Shown: positions 1 to 7,733, numbered from the stretch's first letter. The stretch is DNA of 50,837 bases from Candidatus Rifleibacteriota bacterium (GCA_012517355.1 JAAYVD010000098.1:1-50837); one strand, 5' to 3'. Notes: generated by a model not told the origin, from the letters alone. A program made the numbers and translations.

Positions 1-428
1 GACAGGCCAAGATCGGAAGGAAGGCGGCGGACGAAGGCGGCGATCTCGTCTCGGACCCGGCGATAGTGAGCCAGCGCTTCTTCGGGGGTTTTCGCCTCTT
101 TGGCCAGGCGCGGCGGGTCGTCGAACCCGTGATGGATCTTCCGCGTTTTGGCTGGGAAGATCGGGCAGGCTTCGTCAGCGTGACCGCAGACGGTGACGAC
201 GAAATCGAAATCCCGGGTGGGGAGATCGGCCAGGGTTTTCGAGCGGTGACCCGTCATGTCGAGGCCCTTTTCGGCCATGACGGCTACCGCGTGGGGGTTG
301 AGGCCGTGGGCCTCGATCCCTGCTGAGAATACCTCGAACAGGTCGGGCCAGAGATGCCGGGCCCAGGCTTCCGCCATCTGGCTGCGACAGGAGTTGCCGG
401 TACACAGGAGCAACAGCCGGTGTTTCAT
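1..428 (-). CDS. arsC: Arsenate reductase, low-molecular-weight phosphatase type (partial, 3' end outside window)
   Basis: Reduces arsenate to arsenite in the cytoplasm, using the low-molecular-weight tyrosine-phosphatase fold. The translation begins MKHRLLLLCTGNSCRSQMAE, which holds the CX5R phosphate-binding loop (CTGNSCR) near residue 9, as in thioredoxin-coupled ArsC and related phosphatases. Further on, VVTVCGHADEACP supplies the additional cysteines expected of the redox cascade, and a DDPP motif follows. The ATG (complement of 426-428) overlaps the arsR stop codon (complement of 425-427) in an ATGA junction, so the gene is the third of an arsM-arsR-arsC operon and is probably translationally coupled to arsR. 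The reading frame is open to base 1, so about 140 residues are seen and the C-terminus is missing. An efflux gene such as acr3 could lie further left but cannot be seen. Confidence 0.93.
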   Translation of the reverse strand, partial: MKHRLLLLCTGNSCRSQMAEAWARHLWPDLFEVFSAGIEAHGLNPHAVAVMAEKGLDMTGHRSKTLADLPTRDFDFVVTVCGHADEACPIFPAKTRKIHHGFDDPPRLAKEAKTPEEALAHYRRVRDEIAAFVRRLPSDLGL

Positions 429-811
429 CGCCTGGCCCTCCGTTTGCGTTTGTCGTTCAAGGGGAGGCAGATATCCTCGAGACTCAGCGACTTGATCGTG
501 GTCAGCCGCTCGGCATCCCGGGCGATGGGCCCGGTCCCCGCCAGCGATTCCCTGACAAGAGCCAGCGCTTTCTTCACCGGCGCGGGAGCGGTGGAACCGG
601 CCAGACGGCAGTATGCCCACTTCCCGCATTTCTGCTTCTCGATCAGCCCGGCCTGATCGAGAAGGGAGAGATGGCGGGAAACCGTGGACGGAGCCATTCC
701 GAGAAGGGAGGTCATCTGACAGATGCAGAGTTCGCCGCCGCGGAGGGCCATGAGGATCCGGAGACGGGTTTCGTCGGCGAGGGCCTTGGTGAGGTTCAGG
801 AACGAACGCAT
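425..811 (-). CDS. arsR: ArsR-family metalloregulatory repressor
   Basis: A 128-residue winged-helix repressor that should release DNA on binding arsenite. The product starts MRSFLNLTKALADETRLRIL, then has the ELCICQM segment whose CxC pair matches the As(III)-binding ELCVC motif of E. coli-type ArsR. The recognition helix SLLGMAPSTVSRHLSLLDQAGLI follows in typical order. I chose the ATG at the complement of 809-811 because the family begins there and an AG-rich stretch (GGAGGGAGAAAGG) precedes it; the frame stays open upstream to 880. The C-terminal ~45 residues are Lys/Arg-rich and longer than in minimal ArsR proteins. It lies 25 bp after arsM and overlaps arsC by 4 bp. The likely operator is the inverted repeat at 1775-1804. 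Confidence 0.93.
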   Translation of the reverse strand: MRSFLNLTKALADETRLRILMALRGGELCICQMTSLLGMAPSTVSRHLSLLDQAGLIEKQKCGKWAYCRLAGSTAPAPVKKALALVRESLAGTGPIARDAERLTTIKSLSLEDICLPLNDKRKRRARR

Positions 812-836
812 GGAAGCCTTTCTCCCTCCGGGCCGG

Positions 837-1727
837 CTAGCGCCTGGGCCCGACCGCCGGCATCGACGGCCGTGTGGCATCGATGGCCAGGCTGGTCACA
901 TACTCCGCCAGGGACATTCCCTTGGGAAGCGCGGCGAGGATCTCGTGCGGCAGCGGCTCGCTCCCCGAGAGCATGGCGTCGATGGCCTGGGGTTTTTCGG
1001 TGAGCCTGGGGGCATCGAACCCCGCGGCTGCCATCCAGGCCCTGGTCTCTTCGATGAGGGGCGCTCCGGCGATGCAGCCCACGAGGGCGGCGACGGAATC
1101 CCGAATGGCCGGAGGAAGGGGGCGGCGCAGGGCGAGATCCGAGATGGCCACCCGACCCCCGGGCCGGAGGACGCGGAAGATCTCGCGCCAGACCTGGCCC
1201 TTGTCGGGCGACAGGTTGAGGACGCAGTTGGAAATGACCACATCGACCGACTGGTCGGCGACGGGCAGGTGCTCGATCTCCCCGAGCCGGAACTCGACGT
1301 TGGCCAGGCCGGTGCGTTCCTTGAACCCGCCGATCTGGCCCCGCGCACGGGCGATCATGTCGGGAGTCATGTCGACACCGATGACGCGACCGGTGGGGCC
1401 GACGCGGGGGGCGGCGACGAAACAGTCGAAACCGCCCCCGCTGCCCAGGTCGAGAACGACTTCGCCGGGTTGCAGGGCGGCGAGAGCGGTGGGGTTGCCG
1501 CAGGAAAGGCCGAGGTTGGCACCTTCGGGGATGGTCGCAAGGTCGGCTTCCTGGTAGCCGAGATCCTTGGCCAGTTTGGCTGGGGCCGCTGAACCGCAGC
1601 ACGAGGAGGTGGCGGCGGCAGAACTGCCGCAACAGGATCCCTGGCCCCGGGCGATCTTCCCGTAGCCATCACGAACGGAAATGCGGACATGATCGGGGTG
1701 AAGGGTGGCCGGTTTTTTCGGGGACAT
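837..1727 (-). CDS. arsM: Arsenite S-adenosylmethionine methyltransferase
   Basis: Methylates arsenite using SAM in the cytoplasm, producing methylated (often volatile) arsenicals. The 296-residue product has the class I SAM motif VLDLGSGGGFDCF (about residues 91-103) and VIGVDMTPDMI after it. Three family cysteines are visible: LSCGNPTAL, the Cys in GGGFDC or ISNCVLNLSPDK, and ALVGCIAGA. The ISNCVLNLSPDK segment is diagnostic for ArsM. A Cys-rich SCCGSSAAATSSCCGSA stretch near residue 30 also matches family members and may be an extra metalloid site. The ATG at the complement of 1725-1727 follows GGAGG by 4 bases; the longer frame to 1820 would run through the operator and promoter, so I reject it. 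It is the first gene of the ars operon. Confidence 0.95.
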   Translation of the reverse strand: MSPKKPATLHPDHVRISVRDGYGKIARGQGSCCGSSAAATSSCCGSAAPAKLAKDLGYQEADLATIPEGANLGLSCGNPTALAALQPGEVVLDLGSGGGFDCFVAAPRVGPTGRVIGVDMTPDMIARARGQIGGFKERTGLANVEFRLGEIEHLPVADQSVDVVISNCVLNLSPDKGQVWREIFRVLRPGGRVAISDLALRRPLPPAIRDSVAALVGCIAGAPLIEETRAWMAAAGFDAPRLTEKPQAIDAMLSGSEPLPHEILAALPKGMSLAEYVTSLAIDATRPSMPAVGPRR

Positions 1728-1774
1728 GGGGCCTCCGTGGATGTTTTTCGACCGAGGATCGTCAGGGAGCATCG

Positions 1775-1804
1775 TCGTTGTTTCGTTGAGACTCGAAACA
1801 ACGA
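1775..1804. promoter_or_regulatory. Inverted-repeat operator, probable ArsR site
   Basis: A perfect 11-bp inverted repeat, TCGTTGTTTCG (1775-1785) and CGAAACAACGA (1794-1804), with an 8-bp spacer. It covers the expected transcription start just downstream of the -10 box on the minus strand, which is the usual place for a metalloregulator to block RNA polymerase. Assignment to ArsR is inferred from position. Confidence 0.75.
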
Positions 1805-1805
1805 A

Positions 1806-1834
1806 ATGATAAAACCTCATGGGACGCTTGTCAA
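1806..1834 (-). promoter_or_regulatory. Sigma70-type promoter of the ars operon
   Basis: Read on the minus strand there is a perfect -35 TTGACA (complement of 1829-1834), a 17-bp spacer and a -10 TATCAT (complement of 1806-1811). The start would fall near 1799, inside the inverted repeat. This is the best promoter match I found in the window. Confidence 0.8.
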
Positions 1835-1861
1835 GGATGACGGGAACCGGCCTCGGGACCC

Positions 1862-2158
1862 AGGCCGGCGGCGACAGACTCGCACTTCCATATCAAGACC
1901 AAGAACAGAAGACCTGACGGGCAGTTCAGCGAACCCTCTGGAATCGCGGTGGATTCCGTTGACAACGTCTATGTTGCCGATGAGGACAATGACCGAATCC
2001 AGAAGTTCACCTCAACGGGAGTCTTTGTGTCCACATTCGGTTCCGCAGGTTCCGGCGACTGGCAATTTGCCAGTCCAACCGGTGTCGCGGTCGATTCGAC
2101 GGGGAGGGTCTTGGTGGCCGACTCGGCAAATCACCGCGTCAGAGCATTCTCTCCCTGA
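1862..2158 (+). pseudogene. NHL-repeat protein remnant
   Basis: The last ~90 codons of this frame encode two NHL beta-propeller blades: SGIAVDSVDNVYVADEDNDR followed by SPTGVAVDSTGRVLVADSAN, ending at a TGA at 2156-2158. The first blade is already under way before the only good start (GTG 1949), and the frame runs upstream without a recognisable signal peptide or ribosome binding site. NHL propellers need about six blades, so this looks like the 3' end of a gene that lost its 5' part. The break lies between the ars promoter region and this point. A short functional two-blade protein is less likely. Base composition here is lower in GC than in the neighbours. Confidence 0.6.
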
Positions 2159-2349
2159 GAGGCTGCCCCGACCTCGTGCGCGAGCGCAAGACCGCCGCCT
2201 TCGGTTCCTACGGCCGGAGCGGGGGTGGGCGGCCTTGTTCCCGGCGCGACCCTCGTGATACCCTTGTTCAGAGGCGGAGGTGGCGGTGGGCGAGGTCTGG
2301 CGGTGAGGGCAGGCGTGGCCTTGGTCCGGTCGGCCGGGGAGGGGAAGAG

Positions 2350-2429
2350 CCCTTGCCCCGCGCGAAACCGGCCTTCCGTGCGGCCAGCCGTGGGGGCAAG
2401 CAGGAATGTCCGGCATGGTGCCGGCGGCC
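2350..2429 (-). repeat. Family A palindromic element, copy A1 (diverged)
   Basis: Reverse-orientation copy ending about 15 bp before the hydrophobic start of the PilX/GspK-like protein at 2444. The GCGCGAAAC and CCGTGG(G)GGCAA blocks and the terminal hairpin (GTCCGGCATGGTGCCGG) are kept. It is the most diverged of the copies I count as certain. Confidence 0.6.
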
Positions 2430-2443
2430 GCGGCCGCCGCGGA

Positions 2444-4669
2444 ATGGCGTTTTCCATCATCCTGTGCATCATCCTGCTGCTGGCCACCGTCTTTTTCGTG
2501 ACCACCTTCATGACCCGGGCCCAACAGCAGACCGCCCGCTTCCTGTACGACACCGAGGGCGCCCTCACCCTCGCCGAGAGTGCTGCGCACGAACTGGTCT
2601 GGGCCCTTCGGACCCTGAACCACCCGGGTGAATCCCGGCCCGACCTGCAGGCCCTCTACGACCAGCTCCTGGACGTGCCGGCCGGCCGGGAGACCGCCGC
2701 CCTCGACCTGCAGCCCGGGCCGGTCGTCGAGCAGCTGCTCGCGGCGATGGGCGCGGTCTCCCCCCTCGGGGTCACGGTGAAGGTCTTCCTGGGCGGGTTC
2801 CGGCCGATCACCCTGCCGCCGCGTGCTCTCGGGCTGGTTCCCGACCCGCGCGAGAAGGAGGGCCTGCTGCGGCTCGAGATCACGGCCCGGTGCGGCGAGG
2901 CCACCCGCGTCCTCAACGTCCTGCACCGGGTGAAGACCGTCCGCGTCACCCACCCCGTCCTGTCGCGTTTTTCCCTGTTCATCAAGGAGGCCCCGACCAC
3001 CGGCGACTGGACGCGCCAGATGAACCCCCTGCACCAGGACGAGCAGAGCCTGCAGGCCGACCCCGACGCGTTCTTCCTGGCGGGGGGGCGCGAGCCGGCC
3101 ACCCCCGTCGTCCTGGCCCACGGCGGCACGCTCGATCTCGCCCCCGGCGGCGCCTACGATTTTCCTCAGCAGTGGGACGAGGTCAAAACGCTCGCGGCGG
3201 CCAACGCCCCCGTCTTCCTCGGCGGGAAATGGCGCGCCGGGCTGGCCGAGGGCGACGACCGCAGCCGCGGCTCCGAGCGGTTCCTGGTGCGGCTGGCCAA
3301 GTATGACCTGTTGCCCGACGTCGAGGAGATGAGCCAGGAGGCCACCCGGCACACGCTGCTCTCGATCCCGCCGCGGTCGAACATCCATGCCGCCTGGCTG
3401 CAGACGTTCGGCGTGAACGACGACTGGCGGATGGGCGGCCGGCGCGTCCCCCTCGAACAGTCGCAGGCCTACCGGTTCTACAAGCACCCCGACCCCGAGC
3501 ATCCCACCCCCATCGACCAGATGAAGGGCAGTTTCGCGTTCCGGTTGTTCGGCACCCTCGACCGGTTCTCCCCGACCCTCGTCCTGGGCGATGTCGAGCG
3601 GTTCTACCAGCGGTTCGTCACCATCGACTGCGACTTCCGCGGGCTGCGGTTCAACGCGGTCACCCTGCCCTTCCTCGACGAGGAGTGGTTCAGCCGCCTG
3701 AAAGCCCCTGCCCGTCTCGACCGGTTCGGTCTCGACCCGACCACCATGAACACCCTGCAGGGCGTGGCCGCCGTGTTCGGCCTGCGACCCGGCAGCGACG
3801 ACGACCTCGGCTTCGCCTGGGAATACTACCGCGACCGGTTCCGCTGCCTGCTCCTGCCCGAGCATGCCATGCGGGGCCTCGACTTCCTGCTCACCAACCG
3901 CGAGACGGGGAGGCGCGGCCAGCCGGTGACGAAGAACAACGGCACCTGCCCGGTTCCCAAGAACGGCGAGGTCTTCGCCGCCCTGCCCTGGCGGCACCTC
4001 GAACTGCCGCCCCCGCCGGGGTCGGGGAAGGAGCCCGAGAAGCCGCTGCTGGGCCGCCAGGTGACCCTGCGGGACGCCCAGCGGGCGGTCCTGTTCCAGG
4101 GCGACCTCAACGATGTCGACGGGCTGCACGACATGGCGGTGCGCGGCGCCATGCGGTTCCCCACGGTGGCCGCCTTCCTGGAACGCTGCCGCCTGCCCGC
4201 CGTCCGGCCCGGCACCCTCCACCTGGCCCTGCCCGGCCCCGTCATCGTCGATCCAGGGCCCGGCAACGCCCTGCGCTTCACGCAGCCGGTGCGCATCGAG
4301 CGCGGCGGCGTGCTCCTGGTGATGGGCGATGTGGTGCTGAAGGCGCCCGTGCAGGTGGTGCCGGGGGAGACGTTGACCATCGTCGCCCGGGGCCGCACGA
4401 TCATCGCCACGACCCAGCCCGTCGAAGCCTCGCTGATCGCGATGGGCGGCCTGACCAAGGACCCGGCCGTGCCCGGCTTCGGGATCGCCGGCCCGGTGGC
4501 CGCCTCCCGCGTCGATTTCGCCGCCCTCGTGGCCGGGGGCGGTCCCAAGAGCATCACCTATTCACCGGCTTTCGACGAACTGCAGCCCCGGCCCGAGGAA
4601 CCCCATTTCCCGCGCCGGTTCGTCGTGTCCGACGAATTCCGGCAGTATTTCGGAAAGGGGGGCCGGTGA
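2444..4669 (+). CDS. PilX/GspK-like pseudopilus-associated exoprotein, locus 1
   Basis: About 741 residues: one N-terminal hydrophobic helix (MAFSIILCIILLLATVFFV) preceded by GRGRRG, then a large extracytoplasmic region. The arrangement of basic residues, Gly, then a hydrophobic helix is what prepilin peptidase recognises, though Glu at +5 is missing, as it is in PilX/GspK-type minor pilins. The protein is paralogous to the product of 31685-33718. Shared landmarks in the same order are SRFSLFIKEAP / SRFTLFLREPP, LFGTLDRFSPTLVLGDVERF / LFGTLGYPTPALVVGKVRRV, VLFQGDLNDVD / VLFDGDLGKVD and SLIAMGGL / SLVSLGGD. The true start may lie upstream (GTG 2315 or TTG 2321), because a cleaved leader has to include the RRG residues. 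If so, the leader is encoded by repeat copy A1. The stop overlaps the next start (TGATG). Confidence 0.7.
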   Translation: MAFSIILCIILLLATVFFVTTFMTRAQQQTARFLYDTEGALTLAESAAHELVWALRTLNHPGESRPDLQALYDQLLDVPAGRETAALDLQPGPVVEQLLAAMGAVSPLGVTVKVFLGGFRPITLPPRALGLVPDPREKEGLLRLEITARCGEATRVLNVLHRVKTVRVTHPVLSRFSLFIKEAPTTGDWTRQMNPLHQDEQSLQADPDAFFLAGGREPATPVVLAHGGTLDLAPGGAYDFPQQWDEVKTLAAANAPVFLGGKWRAGLAEGDDRSRGSERFLVRLAKYDLLPDVEEMSQEATRHTLLSIPPRSNIHAAWLQTFGVNDDWRMGGRRVPLEQSQAYRFYKHPDPEHPTPIDQMKGSFAFRLFGTLDRFSPTLVLGDVERFYQRFVTIDCDFRGLRFNAVTLPFLDEEWFSRLKAPARLDRFGLDPTTMNTLQGVAAVFGLRPGSDDDLGFAWEYYRDRFRCLLLPEHAMRGLDFLLTNRETGRRGQPVTKNNGTCPVPKNGEVFAALPWRHLELPPPPGSGKEPEKPLLGRQVTLRDAQRAVLFQGDLNDVDGLHDMAVRGAMRFPTVAAFLERCRLPAVRPGTLHLALPGPVIVDPGPGNALRFTQPVRIERGGVLLVMGDVVLKAPVQVVPGETLTIVARGRTIIATTQPVEASLIAMGGLTKDPAVPGFGIAGPVAASRVDFAALVAGGGPKSITYSPAFDELQPRPEEPHFPRRFVVSDEFRQYFGKGGR

Positions 4670-5052
4670 TGCGCGGCCGGGGCTTCACCATCATCGAACT
4701 GCTGGTGGCGATCGTCCTCGCCACGCTGATCCTGCCCCTCTCCTTCAACATCTGGAAGCACCTGCGGCGGGGCTCCGACCAGGTCACCGAGCAGGCCCGC
4801 TACTACCAGGCGGTCGGCCGCTTCCTGGCCACGTTCAAGCCCGACGTGCGGGTGGCCCGGCGGATCCGGCGGGAGGGCGACGGCCTCGTCCTCTCGCTCG
4901 ACACCGAGGAATTCGGGCGCACCCGGGAGGTCTGTTACACCATCGACCAGGAGCGCCACCGCATCACCCGCACCGAGGACGGCCACGTCTCGGTGTTCGA
5001 TTTCGGGGCCCCGCCTCCCGGGGCCGGAACCTTCGTGTTCCGCATCGAATGA
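4669..5052 (+). CDS. Prepilin-type N-terminal cleavage/methylation protein (GspJ/PilW-like)
   Basis: A 127-residue pseudopilin: MRGRG followed by FTIIELLVAIVLATLILPLSF, the canonical type IV prepilin N-terminus (cleavage after Gly, mature Phe +1, Glu +5). A short soluble domain follows, with a segment (REVCYTIDQERHRITRTEDG) similar to the YTFDADRRAVTRDDG strand of the pseudopilin at 6131. The start ATG shares one base with the preceding stop. It would sit in the inner membrane and join the pseudopilus tip together with the upstream PilX/GspK-like protein. Confidence 0.88.
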   Translation: MRGRGFTIIELLVAIVLATLILPLSFNIWKHLRRGSDQVTEQARYYQAVGRFLATFKPDVRVARRIRREGDGLVLSLDTEEFGRTREVCYTIDQERHRITRTEDGHVSVFDFGAPPPGAGTFVFRIE

Positions 5053-5191
5053 GGTTCCAGGAGGGATCGGCGTGAAGGGTGGTCATGTTCTGGAGGCCTG
5101 CGGCCCGGCCCTGGCACTTGCCTGGGTTTTCGCCGCCGGTCTCCCCCGGGGTGGGAACCTTCGTGTTCCGCCTCGAATGAAGATCCAGGAG
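5027..5191 (+). repeat. Direct repeat pair, 128-bp offset
   Basis: The last codons and stop of the gene ending at 5052, plus the following ribosome-binding sequence, are duplicated. GAACCTTCGTGTTCCGC...TCGAATGA..TCCAGGAGG occurs at 5027-5063 and again at 5155-5191 with few mismatches. The second copy now provides the AGGAGG for the gene starting at 5200. Confidence 0.75.
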
Positions 5192-5200
5192 GCATCGTGA
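5072..5200 (+). CDS. Possible 42-residue hydrophobic peptide
   Basis: A GTG at 5072 stands 7-8 bases after AGGAGGG and opens a frame of 42 codons: MKGGHVLEACGPALALAWVF, then AAGLPRGG and a basic tail. Its TGA overlaps the ATG at 5200 (TGATG), which would couple it to the next gene. The middle is hydrophobic enough for a membrane helix. It lies across the duplicated segment, so it could be an accident of that duplication. No homology is recognised. Confidence 0.25.
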   Translation: MKGGHVLEACGPALALAWVFAAGLPRGGNLRVPPRMKIQEAS

Positions 5201-5871
5201 TGACGTCTTGGTCTGTCCGTCGGCCAGCTTCCGCCCGTGGGAACGGGCAGGTCCGTCCGCTCTCCCTTCTTGCCGTGGCGCTCCTGACGGGCTTGCTGCT
5301 CGCCGGGGCGGGGTCGCCCGCCCCGGGGCAGCCGGCTCCCGCGGCCGCGCCCCCGCCCGGCGCCAGCGTGGGTTCCGGCGCCGTCAAGGTTACCGTCGGC
5401 TTCACCGGCCACCTCGTGGAGACCCGGATCCAGGCGCCCCGCCTGACCGGTTCGGCGACCGCCGAGTGGGTGACCTCCGACACCGTCGAGGTGCGGCAGG
5501 CCCACGCCGCCCCGGCTCCCGGGAAGAAGACCTGGAGCCCGAACGTCTACCTGCCCGGGAACGTCCCCGCCCGCCCCGGCCAGCCCGACGACGTCCCCCA
5601 GACGCGCGAGGTCCCCGTTCCCTTCGGCCAGCCTTCGGGTGGGGCGGCCGCCGCTCCCGCGGGGCCGGCGGGGCCGGTGACCGGGCCAGGCACCCGCAAG
5701 GAGGCCATCGACGCCTTCCTGGCCAAGCGGCCCGACATCGTGCAGTTCATCCGCGACAACACCGGTATCAGCGATCCGCAGAAGATCCTGGAAAAATGGG
5801 TCTACGACGTGATGCAATCGGAAGACTCGGACTGGGCCGAGGCGAAGGAGATCCTGGAAAAGGACTGGTGA
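5200..5871 (+). CDS. Exported protein with C-terminal RPDI helical module
   Basis: Unknown function, 223 residues. A basic N-terminus and hydrophobic stretch (LSLLAVALLTGLLLAGAGS, about residues 22-40) form a long signal peptide. A Pro/Ala/Gly-rich linker follows, then a short beta-like segment, another Pro-rich linker, and a C-terminal module of about 55 residues starting AIDAFLAKRPDIVQF and ending AKEILEKDW. That module resembles the N-terminus of the mature glycoside hydrolase-like protein at 7734-9536 (LDEFFQQRPDIPDNI ... ARRILADLEK). The ATG at 5200 follows AGGAGG at 5187-5192; GTG 5197 is an alternative start. Sharing this module within one pseudopilin locus suggests a common partner or secretion role. 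That is inference. Confidence 0.72.
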   Translation: MTSWSVRRPASARGNGQVRPLSLLAVALLTGLLLAGAGSPAPGQPAPAAAPPPGASVGSGAVKVTVGFTGHLVETRIQAPRLTGSATAEWVTSDTVEVRQAHAAPAPGKKTWSPNVYLPGNVPARPGQPDDVPQTREVPVPFGQPSGGAAAAPAGPAGPVTGPGTRKEAIDAFLAKRPDIVQFIRDNTGISDPQKILEKWVYDVMQSEDSDWAEAKEILEKDW

Positions 5872-6130
5872 GGCGAAACTCCAGCCCGTCGATCGAGCCG
5901 GGAGAGAGACAAAAACGGGCAAGCCCTCGCCGCGGCGCTCGCTGCCGTATTCGCCGCTTTATTTGCCGTCGTCTTCGCCGGACAGGGTCACCCGCGCCGA
6001 GGGCGCGGCGTCCGTGGTGCGGCGTCATCCGTGGCGGCGGCAAGGGTGGGGGGGGGGCCGGATCGTGGCCGGTGGGAGATGGCCCCACCCTGTGGGCCGG
6101 CGCACGGTGGAAAGCGGCGGTCAGAGGTTC
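5872..6130. other. Convergent intergenic region
   Basis: This gap lies between the converging halves of pseudopilin locus 1. It is GC-rich, with a run of ten G around 6048-6057 and a CATCCGTGGCGGCGGCAAGG segment (6025-6045) that resembles part of family A. I see no convincing gene or terminator. Confidence 0.4.
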
Positions 6131-6817
6131 TCAGGGTTCCTGCCAGGTCAGGTCGTCGGGCTTGACGTCGGCCGAGAACCGTGAAGCGCGCATCACCTCG
6201 CAGGAGAAGGCCTGCGGCTTGCCCAACTCGCCGCCCAGGCGGACCTCCACGCGCAGGACGGTGGCCTGGCCGGGAGGCAGGCTTCGGCGGCGGGTCTCGT
6301 CGAGAAAGGACAGGGTGAAGGTGAACGGGCGCAGGTCGCGGGTGGCCTCGGCGAAGCCGATGGTGCGGGTCGAGGCGCCGTCGTCGCGCGTCACCGCCCG
6401 GCGGTCCGCGTCGAAGGTGTAGACCACCCTGGCGACGGGCCGGCCGGCCGCATCGACCGTTCCGAGGATCTCGAGTCGGCCGCCGTCGGGACAGTCCCAG
6501 CCGGTCGCGGCCACGGAGTCGGTGCGCAGGGCCTCGTGCAGCAGCTGCATCTGCAACCCGCCCGCATCGCGGACCATGGTCTCGCGAGAGTTGTGGGACA
6601 GCCACCGCCAGATGCCGAAGGCGAAGGCCAGGAGCAGGGCTCCGAGGCCCACGGCGATCATCACCTCGGTCACCGTGAAGCCGCATCGGCCCTGCCGCGA
6701 CGGGGCCCGGGGGCGGTCGGGATCTGGAAGGGCAGCGGGAGATGGAGCATCAGAGGCCGAAGGAGGGGAAGAGGACGCAGGGACGGAAGGAGAAAAAGGC
6801 CTCGGGATCTTGGTCAC
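6131..6817 (-). CDS. Pseudopilin, GspJ-like, locus 1
   Basis: The mature protein starts after CG with FTVTEVMIAVGLGALLLAFA: Phe +1, Glu +5 and a hydrophobic helix, as in type II secretion minor pseudopilins. A ~190-residue soluble domain follows with strands such as VVYTFDADRRAVTRDD and TFTLSFLDETRR. No ATG lies close to the leader. The nearest usable in-frame start is GTG at the complement of 6815-6817, giving a leader of about 45 residues rich in Ser/Pro/Asp. The frame stays open far upstream (to 7663), and the next in-frame ATG is near 7062, on the far side of repeat B1. It is the last gene of the minus-strand half of locus 1, with 420 bp of repeat-rich DNA before it. The start is uncertain; the family call is good. 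Confidence 0.75.
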   Translation of the reverse strand: MTKIPRPFSPSVPASSSPPSASDAPSPAALPDPDRPRAPSRQGRCGFTVTEVMIAVGLGALLLAFAFGIWRWLSHNSRETMVRDAGGLQMQLLHEALRTDSVAATGWDCPDGGRLEILGTVDAAGRPVARVVYTFDADRRAVTRDDGASTRTIGFAEATRDLRPFTFTLSFLDETRRRSLPPGQATVLRVEVRLGGELGKPQAFSCEVMRASRFSADVKPDDLTWQEP

Positions 6818-6822
6818 GGCGG

Positions 6823-6940
6823 CGGAGGGGCTCCGCCCCTCCGGGCCACCCTGCCAGGGGCCGAGGGCCCCTGGACCCCCGCTGGCGGCCCGGCGAACGC
6901 GCAGCGTTCGCCGGGCGGGGGGACCGCTTCGCGGTTCACC
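6823..6940 (+). repeat. Family B hairpin repeat, copy B1
   Basis: A chain of four strong hairpins: GGAGGGGCTCCGCCCCTCC, CCAGGGGCC-GAG-GGCCCCTGG, GGCGAACGC-GCA-GCGTTCGCC and ACCGCTTCGCGGT. B2 lies 140 bp away in inverted orientation. B3 and B4 share the first two hairpins and the words between them. Confidence 0.7.
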
Positions 6941-7079
6941 ACTGAAGCCGGAATCCGGTCCTGGTACAGTCAGTGAATCTGTGTCAGGCCAGATGTCTCC
7001 ATGCCCGTCAACGGCCGGGAACAGGCCTTCCCTCGAACGAGCCACCGCTGCCGGCCATGTGGCCATCGACTTCCGCCTC

Positions 7080-7171
7080 GTGAGCGCTTTGCGCTCATGA
7101 GGCCGCGAACAGGGGTCCAGGGGCCGATGGCCCCTGGCCAGGTGGTCGGGAGGGGCCGCGCCCCTCCCGCT
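7080..7171 (-). repeat. Family B hairpin repeat, copy B2
   Basis: Reverse copy. Read on the minus strand it has GGGAGGGGC-GCG-GCCCCTCCC, the linker CGACCACCTGGCCAGGGGCC, its GGCCCCTGG partner, and a final GAGCGC-AAA-GCGCTC hairpin. With B1 it fills most of the gap between the two minus-strand pseudopilin genes. Confidence 0.7.
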
Positions 7172-7239
7172 CCGGGGCTCGTCGGAGTCGGTCCCGACCG
7201 GGGGAGGAACCGGCCGAGGCATCGAGCCAGGCGGTTGGT

Positions 7240-7656
7240 TCACAGCGGCCGGGGGCGCATGCGGAAGGAGCGCAGGCCGATGTCGTGCTTCTTGTCGGGG
7301 GTTCCGGGGAGGTGCCACAGGACCCGGACCTCCAGACGCCAGCCGATGACGGGGGGGCGGGCTTTTTCGAAACCCGGCACCGGGTCGACCAGGGTGGCGG
7401 TTGGCACGATCTCGAAGGCCATGCCGTTGATCTCGCGGTTTTCCGCGGCGAGGGGAAGGGAGAAGCTGGCCATCGCCTCGAGTTCGCCCAGTTTCCCGGC
7501 CGCCAGGGAGGTGGCGACGACCCAGTTGCGGGCGTCGATGCTCTGGCGGCGCACCTCGATGAAGCGCGGGATCATCGGGGCGAGCGCCAGGGCCAGCAGG
7601 GCGACCGCCACCAGGATCTCGACGAGGCTGAACCCCGGCCGTCGGGGGCGGCCCAT
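7240..7656 (-). CDS. Pseudopilin, GspI-like, locus 1
   Basis: A 138-residue type II secretion minor pseudopilin. The leader MGRPRRPG is cleaved before FSLVEILVAVALLALALAPM (Phe +1, Glu +5, hydrophobic helix). The segment IEVRRQSIDARNWVVATSLAAGKLGEL matches the part of GspI/PilV proteins that follows the helix (xxNxxxAxxLAxxKLxEL). The ATG at the complement of 7654-7656 lies closest to the leader; the ATG at 7663 is out of frame. It lies 77 bp downstream of the exported glycoside hydrolase-like gene on the same strand and probably shares its transcript. Confidence 0.9.
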   Translation of the reverse strand: MGRPRRPGFSLVEILVAVALLALALAPMIPRFIEVRRQSIDARNWVVATSLAAGKLGELEAMASFSLPLAAENREINGMAFEIVPTATLVDPVPGFEKARPPVIGWRLEVRVLWHLPGTPDKKHDIGLRSFRMRPRPL

Positions 7657-7733
7657 CCGGCATCCTGCCGGTCGGGACGGCGGCGGACGGCGGTGGCGGT
7701 GGGGCACGGCTGGCCCGGGTCGGCGCGGGGTGA

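Noticed and set aside
723-1592. 289-codon plus-strand frame opposite arsM
   Set aside because: arsM motifs are unambiguous on the other strand.
2012-4222. 736-codon minus-strand open frame
   Set aside because: Antisense to the PilX/GspK-like gene. Composition is Gly/Glu/Val/Arg-biased as expected from the opposite strand of GC-rich coding DNA, with no recognisable motif.
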